NCBI GenBank assembly: GCA_900317285.1
Contig: ONGA01000004.1
Coordinates: 144,584-208,583 of the forward strand
Origin: an uncultured Bacteroidales bacterium
Lineage (GTDB): Bacteria; Bacteroidota; Bacteroidia; Bacteroidales; P3
Direction of reading: 5' to 3'
DNA length: 64,000 bases
The notes beneath the pieces were generated by a model. The model did not search any database and was not told the DNA's origin. It saw only the letters and a program-made list of their open reading frames with translations. The position numbers were made by a program, and so were the translations under genes. Below, piece after piece: positions 1 through 9,900 of the stretch. How positions within the stretch are numbered: position 1 is the first letter of the stretch; the number at the start of each line of letters is the position of its first letter.

Positions 1-729
1 ACCGCTAGCGGTTGGGGTGGTGGCGCCGGGGAGGGTCCAGTTGACACCAGTCACGTCATCGACGCTGACGATATGGGTACCAAAGAGAGCGGGACGACCT
101 TTGTAGATGCTGGTTTCGTTCTGGATGCTGGCAATGGGGGCATCGCCGGTTCTGGGGTAGGTGTTGAGCAGACCTTGAATGAAGGCAACGTCGGCGGTGG
201 GGTCGCCGGAGAGGCCGAAGCCGTTGGTGTAGATGTTGCAGTAGTAGCCTGTCGGGGCGATGAAGTACATGCTGGGCACGTAGCCTTCATAGAGGCTGGC
301 GCAGGTGCGGAGGCAGGTGCTGTTGGAACTGTCGTCGATGATGGGGTAGGGCACGGGGGTGGTGGTGCCAGCGATGACGGTCCAGTTGCCTTGGGTGGCA
401 CCGGCATAGGTGTCGCCCGCATGGACACCTTGGATCTGGGCGAGGGTGTTGCTGCTTTCGGTCTCGACCCAGAGGACGCAGACCTGGCTGCCGAGCTGGT
501 CGTGGATGGCTTCGAGGACACCGCTGGTGTGCATGCTCCAGCAGGGGCCGCACCAGGTGGCGGAGTAGTCGATGACGACGGCTTTGCCAGCTGCGAGCGT
601 ATCGCCGAGGCTGATAGTGTTGCCGTAGATGTCATGGTAGGTGAAAGGGGTTCCGATAGAGTCCCAATACTGGGCGAAGGAGGCAGTGCCCATTGTCAGG
701 GCGACCAGAAGCGATACGATTTTTTTCAT
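1..729 (-). CDS. Secreted thioredoxin-fold (TlpA-like) protein, 3' end outside window
   Basis: An open frame of 243 codons runs from an ATG at 729 off the left edge. The N-terminus (MKKIVSLLVALTMGTASFAQ) is a clear signal peptide. Near residues 60-70 there is DYSATWCGPCWSMH, the CGPC redox motif of thioredoxin/TlpA proteins in its usual context after a beta strand. It is followed by a typical thioredoxin layout with inserted loops and extra cysteines (TCLRTCASLYEGY). The last visible part resembles the Ig-like segments that often follow in T9SS-exported Bacteroidota proteins, so a C-terminal sorting domain may lie outside the window; that is inference. Probable role: extracytoplasmic thiol redox chemistry. 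It lies 53 nt downstream of recA on the same strand, with no clear promoter in the gap. Confidence 0.8.
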   Translation of the reverse strand, partial: MKKIVSLLVALTMGTASFAQYWDSIGTPFTYHDIYGNTISLGDTLAAGKAVVIDYSATWCGPCWSMHTSGVLEAIHDQLGSQVCVLWVETESSNTLAQIQGVHAGDTYAGATQGNWTVIAGTTTPVPYPIIDDSSNSTCLRTCASLYEGYVPSMYFIAPTGYYCNIYTNGFGLSGDPTADVAFIQGLLNTYPRTGDAPIASIQNETSIYKGRPALFGTHIVSVDDVTGVNWTLPGATTPTASG

Positions 730-782
730 AAAAATGATTTTTTTGATGATGTTGATTATTATTTTGTTGAATTTTGGGTTTT

Positions 783-1817
<1,035 letters not shown>

Positions 1818-1871
1818 AATATTCAACTATTTAATGTGTTATTATTCTTGGTTGTGTCTGCTTATGGGGTG

Positions 1872-1879
1872 CAAATATA
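1872..1879 (-). promoter_or_regulatory. Putative recA promoter -7 box
   Basis: Read on the minus strand the octamer is TATATTTG, an exact match to the Bacteroidota TAnnTTTG -7 element. It would start a transcript near 1864, giving recA a leader of about 47 nt. No good TTTG -33 box is seen at the expected distance; an A/T-rich palindrome occupies that position. Confidence 0.6.
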
Positions 1880-1897
1880 CAAAAATATTTAATAATG

Positions 1898-1917
1898 CCG
1901 AAAAAAATTTTTTTCGG
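1898..1917. promoter_or_regulatory. 20-bp perfect palindrome upstream of recA
   Basis: The sequence is CCG, seven A, seven T, CGG, perfectly self-complementary. It sits directly upstream of the recA -7 box, where a -33 element or operator would be, and before a plus-strand promoter. Possible roles are a regulator-binding site or a bent A-tract activating element; which one cannot be told from sequence. Confidence 0.4.
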
Positions 1918-1933
1918 TGGGTGCGTTTTTTTG

Positions 1934-1964
1934 TTTGGTGTATGAAAAAATGTTTGTATTTTTG
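1934..1964 (+). promoter_or_regulatory. Strong plus-strand promoter with no obvious gene
   Basis: TTTG at 1934-1937, a 19-nt spacer, and TATTTTTG at 1957-1964 match the Bacteroidota consensus closely. All coding genes nearby are on the minus strand, so the transcript (start near 1971) would run through an unannotated interval, then an 11-bp repeat array, then antisense into the nagZ 3' end. Confidence 0.6.
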
Positions 1965-1970
1965 CAAGTG

Positions 1971-2052
1971 CAAAACAGGATGGGAATTCCACGTGAAAAT
2001 CAAAATAGAGGCTGATTGTCAGGAAGATAAATAATATCAGCGCTGATTTTCA
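1971..2052 (+). ncRNA. Candidate small structured RNA
   Basis: The interval follows the strong plus-strand promoter and contains nested complementary arms: GAAAATCA (1995-2002) with TGATTTTC (2044-2051), and inside them GCTGAT (2011-2016) with ATCAGC (2036-2041). No reading frame longer than about a dozen codons starts here. This may be a small RNA or merely the leader of a longer transcript. There is no poly-T tail right after the outer arm, so the 3' end is unclear. Confidence 0.25.
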
Positions 2053-2092
2053 AAACAATACATTCCTTTAATTCACAAAAAACTATGTTCAG

Positions 2093-2169
2093 TAGGTCTA
2101 TGCTAGGTCTATGGTACCTCTATTGTAACTCTATGGTAGGTCTATGGATGATAGTATGTCGCTCCTATG
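2093..2169 (+). repeat. 11-bp tandem repeat array 1 (seven units)
   Basis: Seven consecutive 11-bp units with consensus TAGGTCTATGG: TAGGTCTATGC, TAGGTCTATGG, TACCTCTATTG, TAACTCTATGG, TAGGTCTATGG, then two diverged units ending TCCTATG. The last units overlap the 3' end of the NagZ-like gene and encode its final residues and stop. Two related arrays lie at 17621 (same orientation) and 33304 (inverted). Confidence 0.85.
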
Positions 2170-3206
2170 TCGCGGGAGGTCATGAGTGGGTCGTATCCAG
2201 AGGTGCCGTTGTTGCTGAGGCAGAGGAGGTCGGCGCCGGCGATGACAGCCATGCGCACTGCCGTTTCGAAGCTGTATTCCTTGATGATGGCGCCCATGGC
2301 GAGGTCGTCGGTGACGATGACGCCGTCGTAGGCGAGGGTGTCGCGGAGGTAGGAGGTGATGGCGGGGGAGAGGGATGCCGGGAGGCCCGAGGGGTCGAGC
2401 TGGCGGTTGACGACGTGGGCGGTCATAATCATAGGTGCCTTCTGGGAGAGGGCGCGGTAGGGCTTGAGCTCGAGTGACTTCCACGTGGCGGTGACGTCGA
2501 CCAGGCCGAGGTGTGTGTCGCCCTTGGCGCTGCCGTGTCCCGGGAAGTGCTTGAGGCAACTGACGACGCCGAAGGCGTTTTGTGCGTCGATCCAGAGGGA
2601 GCAGCAGTGTGCCACGCGGTCGGGGTCGGCGGAGAAGCTTCGCTGGATTTTGCCGATGACAGGGCATGCGGGGTTGACGTTGACGTCGGCCACGGGTGCA
2701 AAGTTGAGGTTGATGCCCAAGAGGCTGAGTGTCTGAGCGGTAAGCTGTGCGTAGAGGGTGATGGTGTCGTCGCCTTTGCCGGCGCAGTATTCGGCGGAGG
2801 GGATGGCGGGGAACCCGTAGCGTGTGGCGAGTCGCGACACTTTGCCGCCTTCCTGGTCAATGCCGATGAGGAGAGAGGGGTTGAGTTGACGGAGCTGGGA
2901 GCAGAGGCGCTGTACCTGTATGGGGTCCTGTATGTTGCGTCCGCGTCGCCCGGAGGGGCAGTCGTAGTCGAAGAGGATGACGCTGCCGACGTGGTAGTCG
3001 CGCAGAGCGGAGACGATGTCGCTGTTGTCGGCGGTGTCGATGTCGGTGCCGCGGAAGCCGACGAGCAGCATCATACCGATGTCGCGCGAGAGGGAGTCGT
3101 CGGGCGGAGGCGGGGGCAGGGTGTCGACGGAGGGTTTTGAGCCGTTGGCGTTGCCGCAAGCCACGAGGGCGAAGAGGAACGCGAGGAGGAGGTATTTGTG
3201 TTTCAT
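2142..3206 (-). CDS. NagZ-like glycoside hydrolase family 3 lipoprotein, C-terminally truncated
   Basis: The protein has a lipoprotein signal (MKHKYLLLAFLFALVACG, cysteine at 17) and a GH3 beta-N-acetylhexosaminidase barrel. Visible motifs are GIDQEGGKVSRL, NFAPVADVN, KHFPGHGSAKGDTHLGL (the Asp/His loop of NagZ enzymes) and GVIVTDDLAMGAI with the expected nucleophile Asp. Family members cut GlcNAc from peptidoglycan or its turnover products; the lipobox suggests periplasmic membrane attachment. After LLCLSNNGTSGYDP the chain ends within about 15 residues (TSRDIGATYYHP, stop). Homologues normally continue with a further helix of roughly 40 residues. The missing end coincides with the 11-bp repeat array. 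The start overlaps recR by 4 nt, so the two are translationally coupled. Whether the shortened enzyme folds is uncertain. Confidence 0.85.
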   Translation of the reverse strand: MKHKYLLLAFLFALVACGNANGSKPSVDTLPPPPPDDSLSRDIGMMLLVGFRGTDIDTADNSDIVSALRDYHVGSVILFDYDCPSGRRGRNIQDPIQVQRLCSQLRQLNPSLLIGIDQEGGKVSRLATRYGFPAIPSAEYCAGKGDDTITLYAQLTAQTLSLLGINLNFAPVADVNVNPACPVIGKIQRSFSADPDRVAHCCSLWIDAQNAFGVVSCLKHFPGHGSAKGDTHLGLVDVTATWKSLELKPYRALSQKAPMIMTAHVVNRQLDPSGLPASLSPAITSYLRDTLAYDGVIVTDDLAMGAIIKEYSFETAVRMAVIAGADLLCLSNNGTSGYDPLMTSRDIGATYYHP

Positions 3207-3817
3207 CCTTCGAAGGGTATACGGTGAGCGATGCTGCGTCCGAGGGTTATCTCGTCGGTGTAGTCGAGGCTGTCGCCCACGGCTACGCCGCGTGCAAGGG
3301 TGGTGATTTTAACGCCGAGGGGCTGCAACTGTTTGTTGATGTAGTAGTTGGTGGTGTCGCCTTCCATGGTGGTGGGCAGGGCGAGGATGACTTCCTCGAC
3401 GGGGGCTGGGTCGCCAGTTTGCACGCGCCTGATGAGGGAGGCTATTTCGAGGTCGCCGACGCCGATGCCGTCGATGGGGGAGATGACGCCGCCGAGGACG
3501 TGGTAGAGTCCGCGGTACTGCTGCGTGTTCTCCACAGCCATCACATCCTGCACGTTTTCCACCACACAGATGATGCCGCGCTGCCGCTTCTCGGAGGAGC
3601 AGATGGGGCACACCTCGGTGTCGCTGACGTTGTGGCAGTGGCGGCAGTGGTGAAGGTGAGTCTTGAGGTGCATCAGGGCCTCGCTGAGGTCGCGCACCTT
3701 GGATTCATCCTCGTTCATGAGGAAGAGGGCGTAGCGCAGTGCCGAGCGCTTGCCCACACCGGGCAGGCTCGCCAGCTGTTCCACGGCCTCTTCCAGTATT
3801 TTCGACGGCAGGGTCAC
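3203..3817 (-). CDS. recR: Recombination protein RecR
   Basis: RecR works with RecO and RecF to load RecA at gaps. The 204-residue frame has the full family layout: N-terminal helix-hairpin-helix (LASLPGVGKRSALRYALF), the four-cysteine zinc finger (CRHCHNVSDTEVCPIC), the TOPRIM domain (IICVVENVQDVMAVENT ... YHVLGGVISPIDGIG) and the C-terminal GRSIAHRIPFEG. The start is GTG at 3817, one nucleotide after the stop of the phosphohexomutase gene. Its 3' end overlaps the NagZ-like gene by 4 nt, so pgm-recR-nagZ look like one operon. Confidence 0.96.
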   Translation of the reverse strand: MTLPSKILEEAVEQLASLPGVGKRSALRYALFLMNEDESKVRDLSEALMHLKTHLHHCRHCHNVSDTEVCPICSSEKRQRGIICVVENVQDVMAVENTQQYRGLYHVLGGVISPIDGIGVGDLEIASLIRRVQTGDPAPVEEVILALPTTMEGDTTNYYINKQLQPLGVKITTLARGVAVGDSLDYTDEITLGRSIAHRIPFEG

Positions 3818-3818
3818 G

Positions 3819-5573
3819 TCAGACCAGGTTCATGCTGTGTTTGATGGACTCGATTTTGTTGTCGAGGGCGGTGTTGGTCTTGTCGAAGCAGTCTTTGCAG
3901 CAGAGGTCGCCCTTGACGCCGAAGTAGTATTTGATCTTGGGTTCGGTGCCGCTGGGGCGGACGGTGATTTTGTTGCCGCGGTCGGTGAAGAACTGGAGGA
4001 CGTTGCTCTTGGGGAGGTCGATGGGTGTGACTTTGCCCGTGAGGAGGTCCTTGCTTTCGTGGGTGAGGTAGTCCTTGATGCAGACGACGCGCTCGCCGTC
4101 GATTTCGGCGGGCGGGTTGCTGCGGTAGTCGCGCATCATCTGCTGGATTTCCTCGGCGCCGCTCTTGCCTTTGCGGACAACGCTGACGAGACCTTCCTTG
4201 TAGAATCCGTACTCCTTGTAGATGTCGACGAGGATGTCGAAGAAGGTCTTGCCGTTGTCGCGGGCCCAGGCGGCAATCTCGGCAATCATGGAGCAGGCAG
4301 CGACGGCGTCCTTGTCGCGCACGAAGTCGCCAATCATGTAGCCGTAGCTTTCTTCGCCGCCGGCGATGAAGGTTTCGATGCCTTCGAGTTCAAGGATTTT
4401 GGCACCGATGAACTTGAAGCCGGTGAGGACATCATAGATTTTGATGCCGGCACGGGTGGCGATGTCGGCGGGGAGTTCGGAGGTGACGATGGTCTTGACC
4501 ATGAACTCGTTGCCGGTGAGCATTTTCTTTTCCTGCCACTGCTTGACGATGTAGTAAAAGAGGACGCTCATGGTCTGGTTGCCGTTGAGGAGCATCCACT
4601 CACCGTCGGGGCGCTTGACAGCCACACCTACGCGGTCGGCGTCGGGGTCGGATGCGAAGACGATGTCGGCGTCAATCTGGCGTGCCAGGTCGACAGCCAT
4701 TTTCATGGCGGCCTTTTCCTCGGGGTTGGGGCTGGGAGTGGTGGGGAAGTTGCCGTCGGGCACTGCCTGTGCCTCGACGACGTTCACATTGGTGAATCCC
4801 AACTGCTTGAGCATGCGCGGGATGAGGGTGATGCCAGTGCCGTGGAGGGGGGTATAGACGATTTTGACGTCGTGGTGTTTCTTGATGACCTCGGGGTTGA
4901 GGGCGTTCTGCTCGACGCGCGCGAGGTAGACCTTGTCCACATCCTCGCCGATGATCTGGATGTTCTGTTCGCCGCCGGACATCTTGACGTCGGCGATGGA
5001 CTTGATTTTCAACACTTCCTCGATGACGGCCTCGTCGTGGGGGGCGGTGAGCTGGCAGCCGTCGCTCCAGTAGGCCTTGTAGCCGTTGTACTCCTTGGGG
5101 TTGTGGGAGGCGGTGAGCATGACGCCGGTGTGGCAGTGGAAGTGGCGGACGGCGAAGCTGAGCTCGGGAGTGGGGCGCATGCCGTCGAAGAGGTAGACCT
5201 TGTAGCCGTTGGCAGCCAGCACGTTGGCTGTGATTTCGGCAAACTCGCGGCTGTGGTTGCGGCTGTCGTGGCTGATGGCAGCGCGGAGCTCTTTCTCGTC
5301 GGGATTGACCTTGCGGACGTAGTTGGCGAGACCCTGGGTGGCCATTGCCACGGTGTATTTGTTCATGCGGTTGGTGCCGACGCCCATGATGCCGCGAAGG
5401 CCGCCAGTGCCGAACTCGAGGTGGCGGTAGAAGCTCTCGTTGAGCTCGTTGGGGTTGGCAGCCATGTCGAGGATGGCCTGCTTGGTGGCGTCGTCGTAGG
5501 CACCGTCGAGCCAAGCCTGTGCGTTGATTTTTGCACTTTCGTCGATGTTAAGGGTCTTGATATCCATAGTCAT
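3819..5573 (-). CDS. Phosphoglucomutase/phosphomannomutase (alpha-D-phosphohexomutase)
   Basis: A cytoplasmic enzyme that moves phosphate between C1 and C6 of hexose phosphates, feeding nucleotide-sugar and envelope synthesis. Of 584 residues, it shows all four family signatures in order: the phosphoserine loop TASHNPKEYNGYK, the Mg-binding DPDADR, the sugar-binding GEESYG, and the phosphate-binding RPSGTEPK near the C-terminus. Length and motif context fit the large PGM/PMM type of Bacteroidota. I chose the ATG at 5573 (MTMDIKTLN); ATG 5567 is equally possible, and the frame stays open further upstream without support. First gene of a probable operon with recR. Confidence 0.95.
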   Translation of the reverse strand: MTMDIKTLNIDESAKINAQAWLDGAYDDATKQAILDMAANPNELNESFYRHLEFGTGGLRGIMGVGTNRMNKYTVAMATQGLANYVRKVNPDEKELRAAISHDSRNHSREFAEITANVLAANGYKVYLFDGMRPTPELSFAVRHFHCHTGVMLTASHNPKEYNGYKAYWSDGCQLTAPHDEAVIEEVLKIKSIADVKMSGGEQNIQIIGEDVDKVYLARVEQNALNPEVIKKHHDVKIVYTPLHGTGITLIPRMLKQLGFTNVNVVEAQAVPDGNFPTTPSPNPEEKAAMKMAVDLARQIDADIVFASDPDADRVGVAVKRPDGEWMLLNGNQTMSVLFYYIVKQWQEKKMLTGNEFMVKTIVTSELPADIATRAGIKIYDVLTGFKFIGAKILELEGIETFIAGGEESYGYMIGDFVRDKDAVAACSMIAEIAAWARDNGKTFFDILVDIYKEYGFYKEGLVSVVRKGKSGAEEIQQMMRDYRSNPPAEIDGERVVCIKDYLTHESKDLLTGKVTPIDLPKSNVLQFFTDRGNKITVRPSGTEPKIKYYFGVKGDLCCKDCFDKTNTALDNKIESIKHSMNLV

Positions 5574-5701
5574 TTGTTTTTTTACGTTTAATTTTGATAT
5601 AACTGCATTTAACATAATTTATTGCCCTTGAGCCGAAAAAATTGCACCGGCACAATAAAACTGGCACCATGCGAGTTATGCGGGAGAAAGAGAGGTAAGA
5701 A

Positions 5702-6601
5702 ATGGGCATAGACGAAGCCATAGAGAAATTCCACGACTACATCGCCACCGAACGGCGCATGGCCGCAGGGACTGTGAGGAACTATATCAGTGACCTGCAG
5801 GACTTTGCCGCATGGCTGCAACGGCAGGAAGTGACCTCCGTGGAGGAGCTGACGGCGCGCGAGGTAAGGGAGTGGCAGATGGAGCACATGGAGCGTGGCG
5901 AGGCGGCGGGGACGGTGAAGCGGCGGCTGTCGTCGCTGAGCGCCTGGTTCCTCTATATGCGCCGCCACGGGCTCTGCGACCGCGATGTGATGGCTAAGGT
6001 CAGTGCTCCGCGGCTGCCGAAACGCCTGCCCGTTTTTTTCAAAGAGAGCGAAACGGAGCACCTGTACGATGCGGGGCTTTTTGCCGACGATTTCATGGGG
6101 CGGCGCGATGCGTTGATTCTCAGGATGCTGTATGAGACGGGAATCCGACGGTCGGAGCTGGTGGGGCTGAATGTTTCGTCGGTCGACCTCTCGGCAATGA
6201 CGCTCAAAGTGCTCGGCAAGCGCAACAAGGAGCGAATAATTCCGATAGAAAATGAGCTCGCACACAATATAAAGGAATATTTTGCGTTAAAGCAACAGGA
6301 AAAGGGTGACAGCGAATGCCTGTTTGTCAACCGCAAAGGAGAGAGAATCAGCGTGGACGAGGTGTACCGCGTGGTGAAGAAATACATGAATCTGCTCTCC
6401 CATGCCGACCGCATCAGCCCGCATGTGTTCCGCCACAGTTTTGCCACCCATATCCTGAACGAGGGAGGGAATATACAGGCCATCAGTGAGTTGCTTGGAC
6501 ATGCCGACCTATCGACCACAGAGGTGTACACACATGTGTCGAGGGCGCACCTGAAAGAGGTCTACAAACACGCCCACCCGCGGGGAAAGAAGAAAGAATG
6601 A
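5702..6601 (+). CDS. Tyrosine recombinase, XerC/XerD type
   Basis: A 299-residue site-specific recombinase of the type that resolves chromosome dimers at dif. The N-terminal SAM-like core-binding domain covers about residues 1-90. The catalytic domain carries the full set: Arg in TGIRRSELVGL, HVFRHSF (HxxR), GHADLSTTEVYTHVS (His and the nucleophile Tyr). An AGAGAGG-like stretch precedes the ATG. It lies just upstream of hpf on the same strand, a pairing often seen in Bacteroidota. XerC and XerD cannot be separated from this sequence alone. Confidence 0.93.
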   Translation: MGIDEAIEKFHDYIATERRMAAGTVRNYISDLQDFAAWLQRQEVTSVEELTAREVREWQMEHMERGEAAGTVKRRLSSLSAWFLYMRRHGLCDRDVMAKVSAPRLPKRLPVFFKESETEHLYDAGLFADDFMGRRDALILRMLYETGIRRSELVGLNVSSVDLSAMTLKVLGKRNKERIIPIENELAHNIKEYFALKQQEKGDSECLFVNRKGERISVDEVYRVVKKYMNLLSHADRISPHVFRHSFATHILNEGGNIQAISELLGHADLSTTEVYTHVSRAHLKEVYKHAHPRGKKKE

Positions 6602-6639
6602 ACTAACACGTATTATATATAAAAGTCTAACCTATAAAA

Positions 6640-6646
6640 AAGGAGG
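6640..6646 (+). promoter_or_regulatory. Strong Shine-Dalgarno before hpf
   Basis: AAGGAGG ends 5 nt before the ATG at 6652. A full anti-16S match is unusual in Bacteroidota, where most genes lack one, and it supports this start codon and high translation. Confidence 0.6.
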
Positions 6647-6651
6647 ATATT

Positions 6652-6939
6652 ATGAACACCACCATCAATGCCGTCAAATTCAGAGCTGACGAGAAACTTG
6701 AAAAGTTTATCCACGAAAAAGTGGCGAAGCTTGACCGAATGATAGACAACGCCACCAAGTGCGAAGTGATACTCAAGGTTGACAAACCTGAAAGCGATAA
6801 TAACAAGATTGCCGAGTTGCAGCTTGCACTGCCCGGACAGACGCTCTTCATCTCGAAGCAGGCTGACACCTTCGAACAGGCTGTTGCCGACTGTGTGGAT
6901 GCCATGAAAGTGCAGATTGAGAAATATAAGAACGCCTAA
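6652..6939 (+). CDS. hpf: Ribosome hibernation-promoting factor, short form (HPF/RaiA family)
   Basis: A 95-residue protein (MNTTINAVKFRADEKLEKFIHEKVAKLDRM...) with the beta-alpha-beta-beta-beta-alpha pattern of the family, ending shortly after the second helix. There is no C-terminal dimerisation domain, so it is the short form. Family members bind in the 30S decoding channel and silence ribosomes in stationary phase. It is 50 nt after the Xer gene and followed by a strong terminator. In many Bacteroidota this pair precedes tRNA genes and tuf; here a giant surface-protein gene follows in the opposite direction. Confidence 0.93.
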   Translation: MNTTINAVKFRADEKLEKFIHEKVAKLDRMIDNATKCEVILKVDKPESDNNKIAELQLALPGQTLFISKQADTFEQAVADCVDAMKVQIEKYKNA

Positions 6940-6963
6940 TAGCAGGAGAGAAAAAAGAAGTGA

Positions 6964-6990
6964 GGGGGTCGACAATCGTCGGCCCCCTTT
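6964..6990. terminator. Terminator between hpf and the giant T9SS gene
   Basis: A 10-bp stem (GGGGGTCGAC with GTCGGCCCCC, one G-U pair) and a 4-nt loop, followed by TTTCATTTTAT. It lies between the convergent 3' ends and may serve both. Confidence 0.8.
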
Positions 6991-6994
6991 CATT

Positions 6995-9900
6995 TTATCT
7001 TATCAACAGGACGCTGCCGGTCTTCTCGTGGAAACTTGTGGGATGCATCTGTGAACGGTAGCGTATCTTCCACACATAGTTGCCCACGGGGCAGGGGTTG
7101 CCATTAAGGTCGCGACCATCCCAAGCGGCATGGATGTTGCTGCTGCGAAACACGAGCATGCCGTTGCGGTTGTAGATGTAGATATCGCCGCTGATGATTC
7201 CGTGACCGGCGAAGGAGAAGGTGTTGTTTTCGTCGGCATCGGGGATGAAAGCATTGGGCGCCACGATGGCGTTGTGCAGTCTCGGCAGGAGAGCCACTGT
7301 GGTGTCGAAGCAGCGCCCGTCGGAAGCGATGAGCATAATCTCGGTGGTGTCGGTTGCCTCGTCGACGGCGCGAGTGATGCTCGATGTGGTCTCGCCTTGG
7401 AGGATGCCGTCGATGTACCATGCACGTTCACTCGCGTTCACACTGAGGTCGTAGGCGGAGAAGTAGAGTTCGGTTGCCATTAACGCCTGTGGATTCAACT
7501 GCATGGCGGCGCTGGGGAGAGTGGCTGCCGAGACGGTGAGGGTGTCGGAGGTGAGGCAGAGTGAGTCGGCGGAATAGGCTGTGGAAAGGATGAAGCTGGT
7601 TATTTCGGTGGGTGCCACCACGAGGGTGTTCACAAACGGCACGTCGAAGTAGGCGGAATCATAAGGATTGGTTTTCCACCAGCAGAAGGGTTTGTCGGAT
7701 GTGCCAGTGATGGTGTAGATGGCATTCTGGCAGTCGAAGACATCGGTGATGGAGAGTTGAGGCGTGGGGAGGCAGGTGAGGACGATACCCAGCACGCTGT
7801 CGCATCCATGCACGGTGGGCAGGGTGTCGGCATAGTAGCCGCTGCGTGTGGCCACATGGTGCCGGAAGAAATATTCGGTGCCTTGGCAGAAGGTGTCGGT
7901 AACGATGTTGTGGGAGGCGTAGTTCACCGTAAGGTGGAGTGTGACGACGCTGTCGCACCCGAAATGCACGGTAGGCAGGGTGTCGATGATGCCTGAAATA
8001 CTTCTGTGATAAGTGATGCCGTTGACCCACTGCAGCGAGTCGCATACCGTCCTTTGGTCGGGGGCATAGACGCGCGGCATGATTTGCAGATGGAGAGTCA
8101 GTAGACTGTCGCACCCGAAGGGGGTGTGGTCGACATGCAGATAGCTGCCCGTGGTGGTGAGCGTAGTGTCGTAGAAGGGGCGGCTGGAGTCGTGGCAAAG
8201 GGTGTCGTAGTTGTGGAAGTCGTAGGAGGGCATCATCTGAAGTCGGAGAGAGCGGAGACTGTCGCACCCGTCAGAGGAATAGAGATGCCGCATACGGCTG
8301 ATGATGCCTGCGGTCTGGTCGATGGCGATGACGGTGTCGAACCAGGCGTAGGAGGGGGCGGTGTTGCAGATGGAGTCGGTGTCGGTGAAATGGTAGATGG
8401 GCAGGATGTGGAGGGGATGGTGCAGGGTGTCGCGACAGCCGTTAGTGTCGACGGTGTAGCAAGTCAACGTGGTGTCGGCGGAGGGGGCAACAATCATGTC
8501 GCCCGTGATGCCAGAACTCCATAGATGGCTTGTGACATTGCTAACGCGGAAAGTGTCGGGCACTGCATTGAGGCAGCGTTCGTTGACGCCGTTGATGGCG
8601 GCATCGGGATAGAGGCGCCGAATGTGGATGGCACGGTGCAGGGTGTCGATGCACTGGTCGTCGGCGATACCGGCGATGAGCGTCACGTTGTAGATGCCGG
8701 TGTCGGTGAGGTGCAGTGTCTCGACGGGGTTAGTGGAAGTGATTCCGCCGGGCAGAATCCAGCGACCTGTCTCACAGCGTTCTCCCGTGCCGATGGGCGT
8801 AATGCCGTCGCCCGAGATGGTGCTGCGGTCGGTGAGTGTCAGGTCGAACTCGCAGTTCGCCACGGTGACAAAGGTATCGATGATAGCCAGCGGGTAGCGT
8901 GCCCCTGCGAAGGCACTCATGGTGAAGTTGCAGGTGGGGTTGTCGATGAACGAGAGTCGGCAGAAGTAGGTCAGTGAGTTGTCGGAGACGACGCATAGCG
9001 TGGCGGAGTCGGAGAGGGTGGAAGGGTTCTGGTTGGAGTACCACTGATAGTTGAATCCCGACGGTGCCGTGAAACAGTTGTCGGGTACATCGCTGCATCC
9101 TTCCACCTTCATCAGTTTTGAGGCGCATTCGAGCGTGAAGTAGGCGTAGCCGAAATGCGACCCTTCGCCGCAGTCGTTGGTGGTGAGGCGGATGAAGATG
9201 GTCTGACCGGCATAGTTGGAGAGGTCGATGCCGACGGTGGTCCAGTCTTTCCAAAGCACCTCGTTGGGTGCGATATTCCAGTTGAGGTCGGGATTGGCTA
9301 TGAAGTCGGCGAATCCGCAGGAGTCAATCAGAACGTTATTCTGGTTCAGGATTTCGAGCCGGAAACGAGGCTGGAATGACGGTGCATGTTCGGGATCCTG
9401 CAGCACGGCGGCATACTTCAGCACCAGCAGCGGCGGCTGTTCTGCGTCGACGGTCATACCATAGATGATGCTCTCGGCCTGTGCGCCGCTGATGCCACCG
9501 GTTTTCCAGTTGCCGAGTCGCACGGACGCCATCTCTCCCTTGGGCACGGTGCGCAGGAGATTGCCTGTGCGTGCGTCGCGTTCGGTGGTGTCGAAGTGGA
9601 CAGTGTGGCGCGAATCGGGATTATTGTATCCATAGTCTATCACGCCGGTGTGTTCCGTGGGGTTGGCGTAGGTGCCGTATTTGCATGTGACGTAGGAGGC
9701 ACGGAGGTCGGTATAGTCGATACATCCTGTGCCGCCCTTGGGAGTGAAGGTGTAGAAGGTATCGGTTTCAGCCTCGATGCAGGAGGCGTTGTCGCAGGAG
9801 GCACGGACGATGAAGATGTAGTCTGTCAAGGGGAGCAGGTTGTCGATGCGGCAAGGCGGTGCTGCCGGTGTTACCACCAGGAAGGCGGCATCGGAGCTGT

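Noticed and set aside
2093-2169. CRISPR array
   Set aside because: Units are 11 bp with no spacers and there are no cas genes.
2085-2477. Plus-strand frame of 130 codons starting in repeat array 1
   Set aside because: Its start is repeat-derived and the rest is antisense to the NagZ-like gene.
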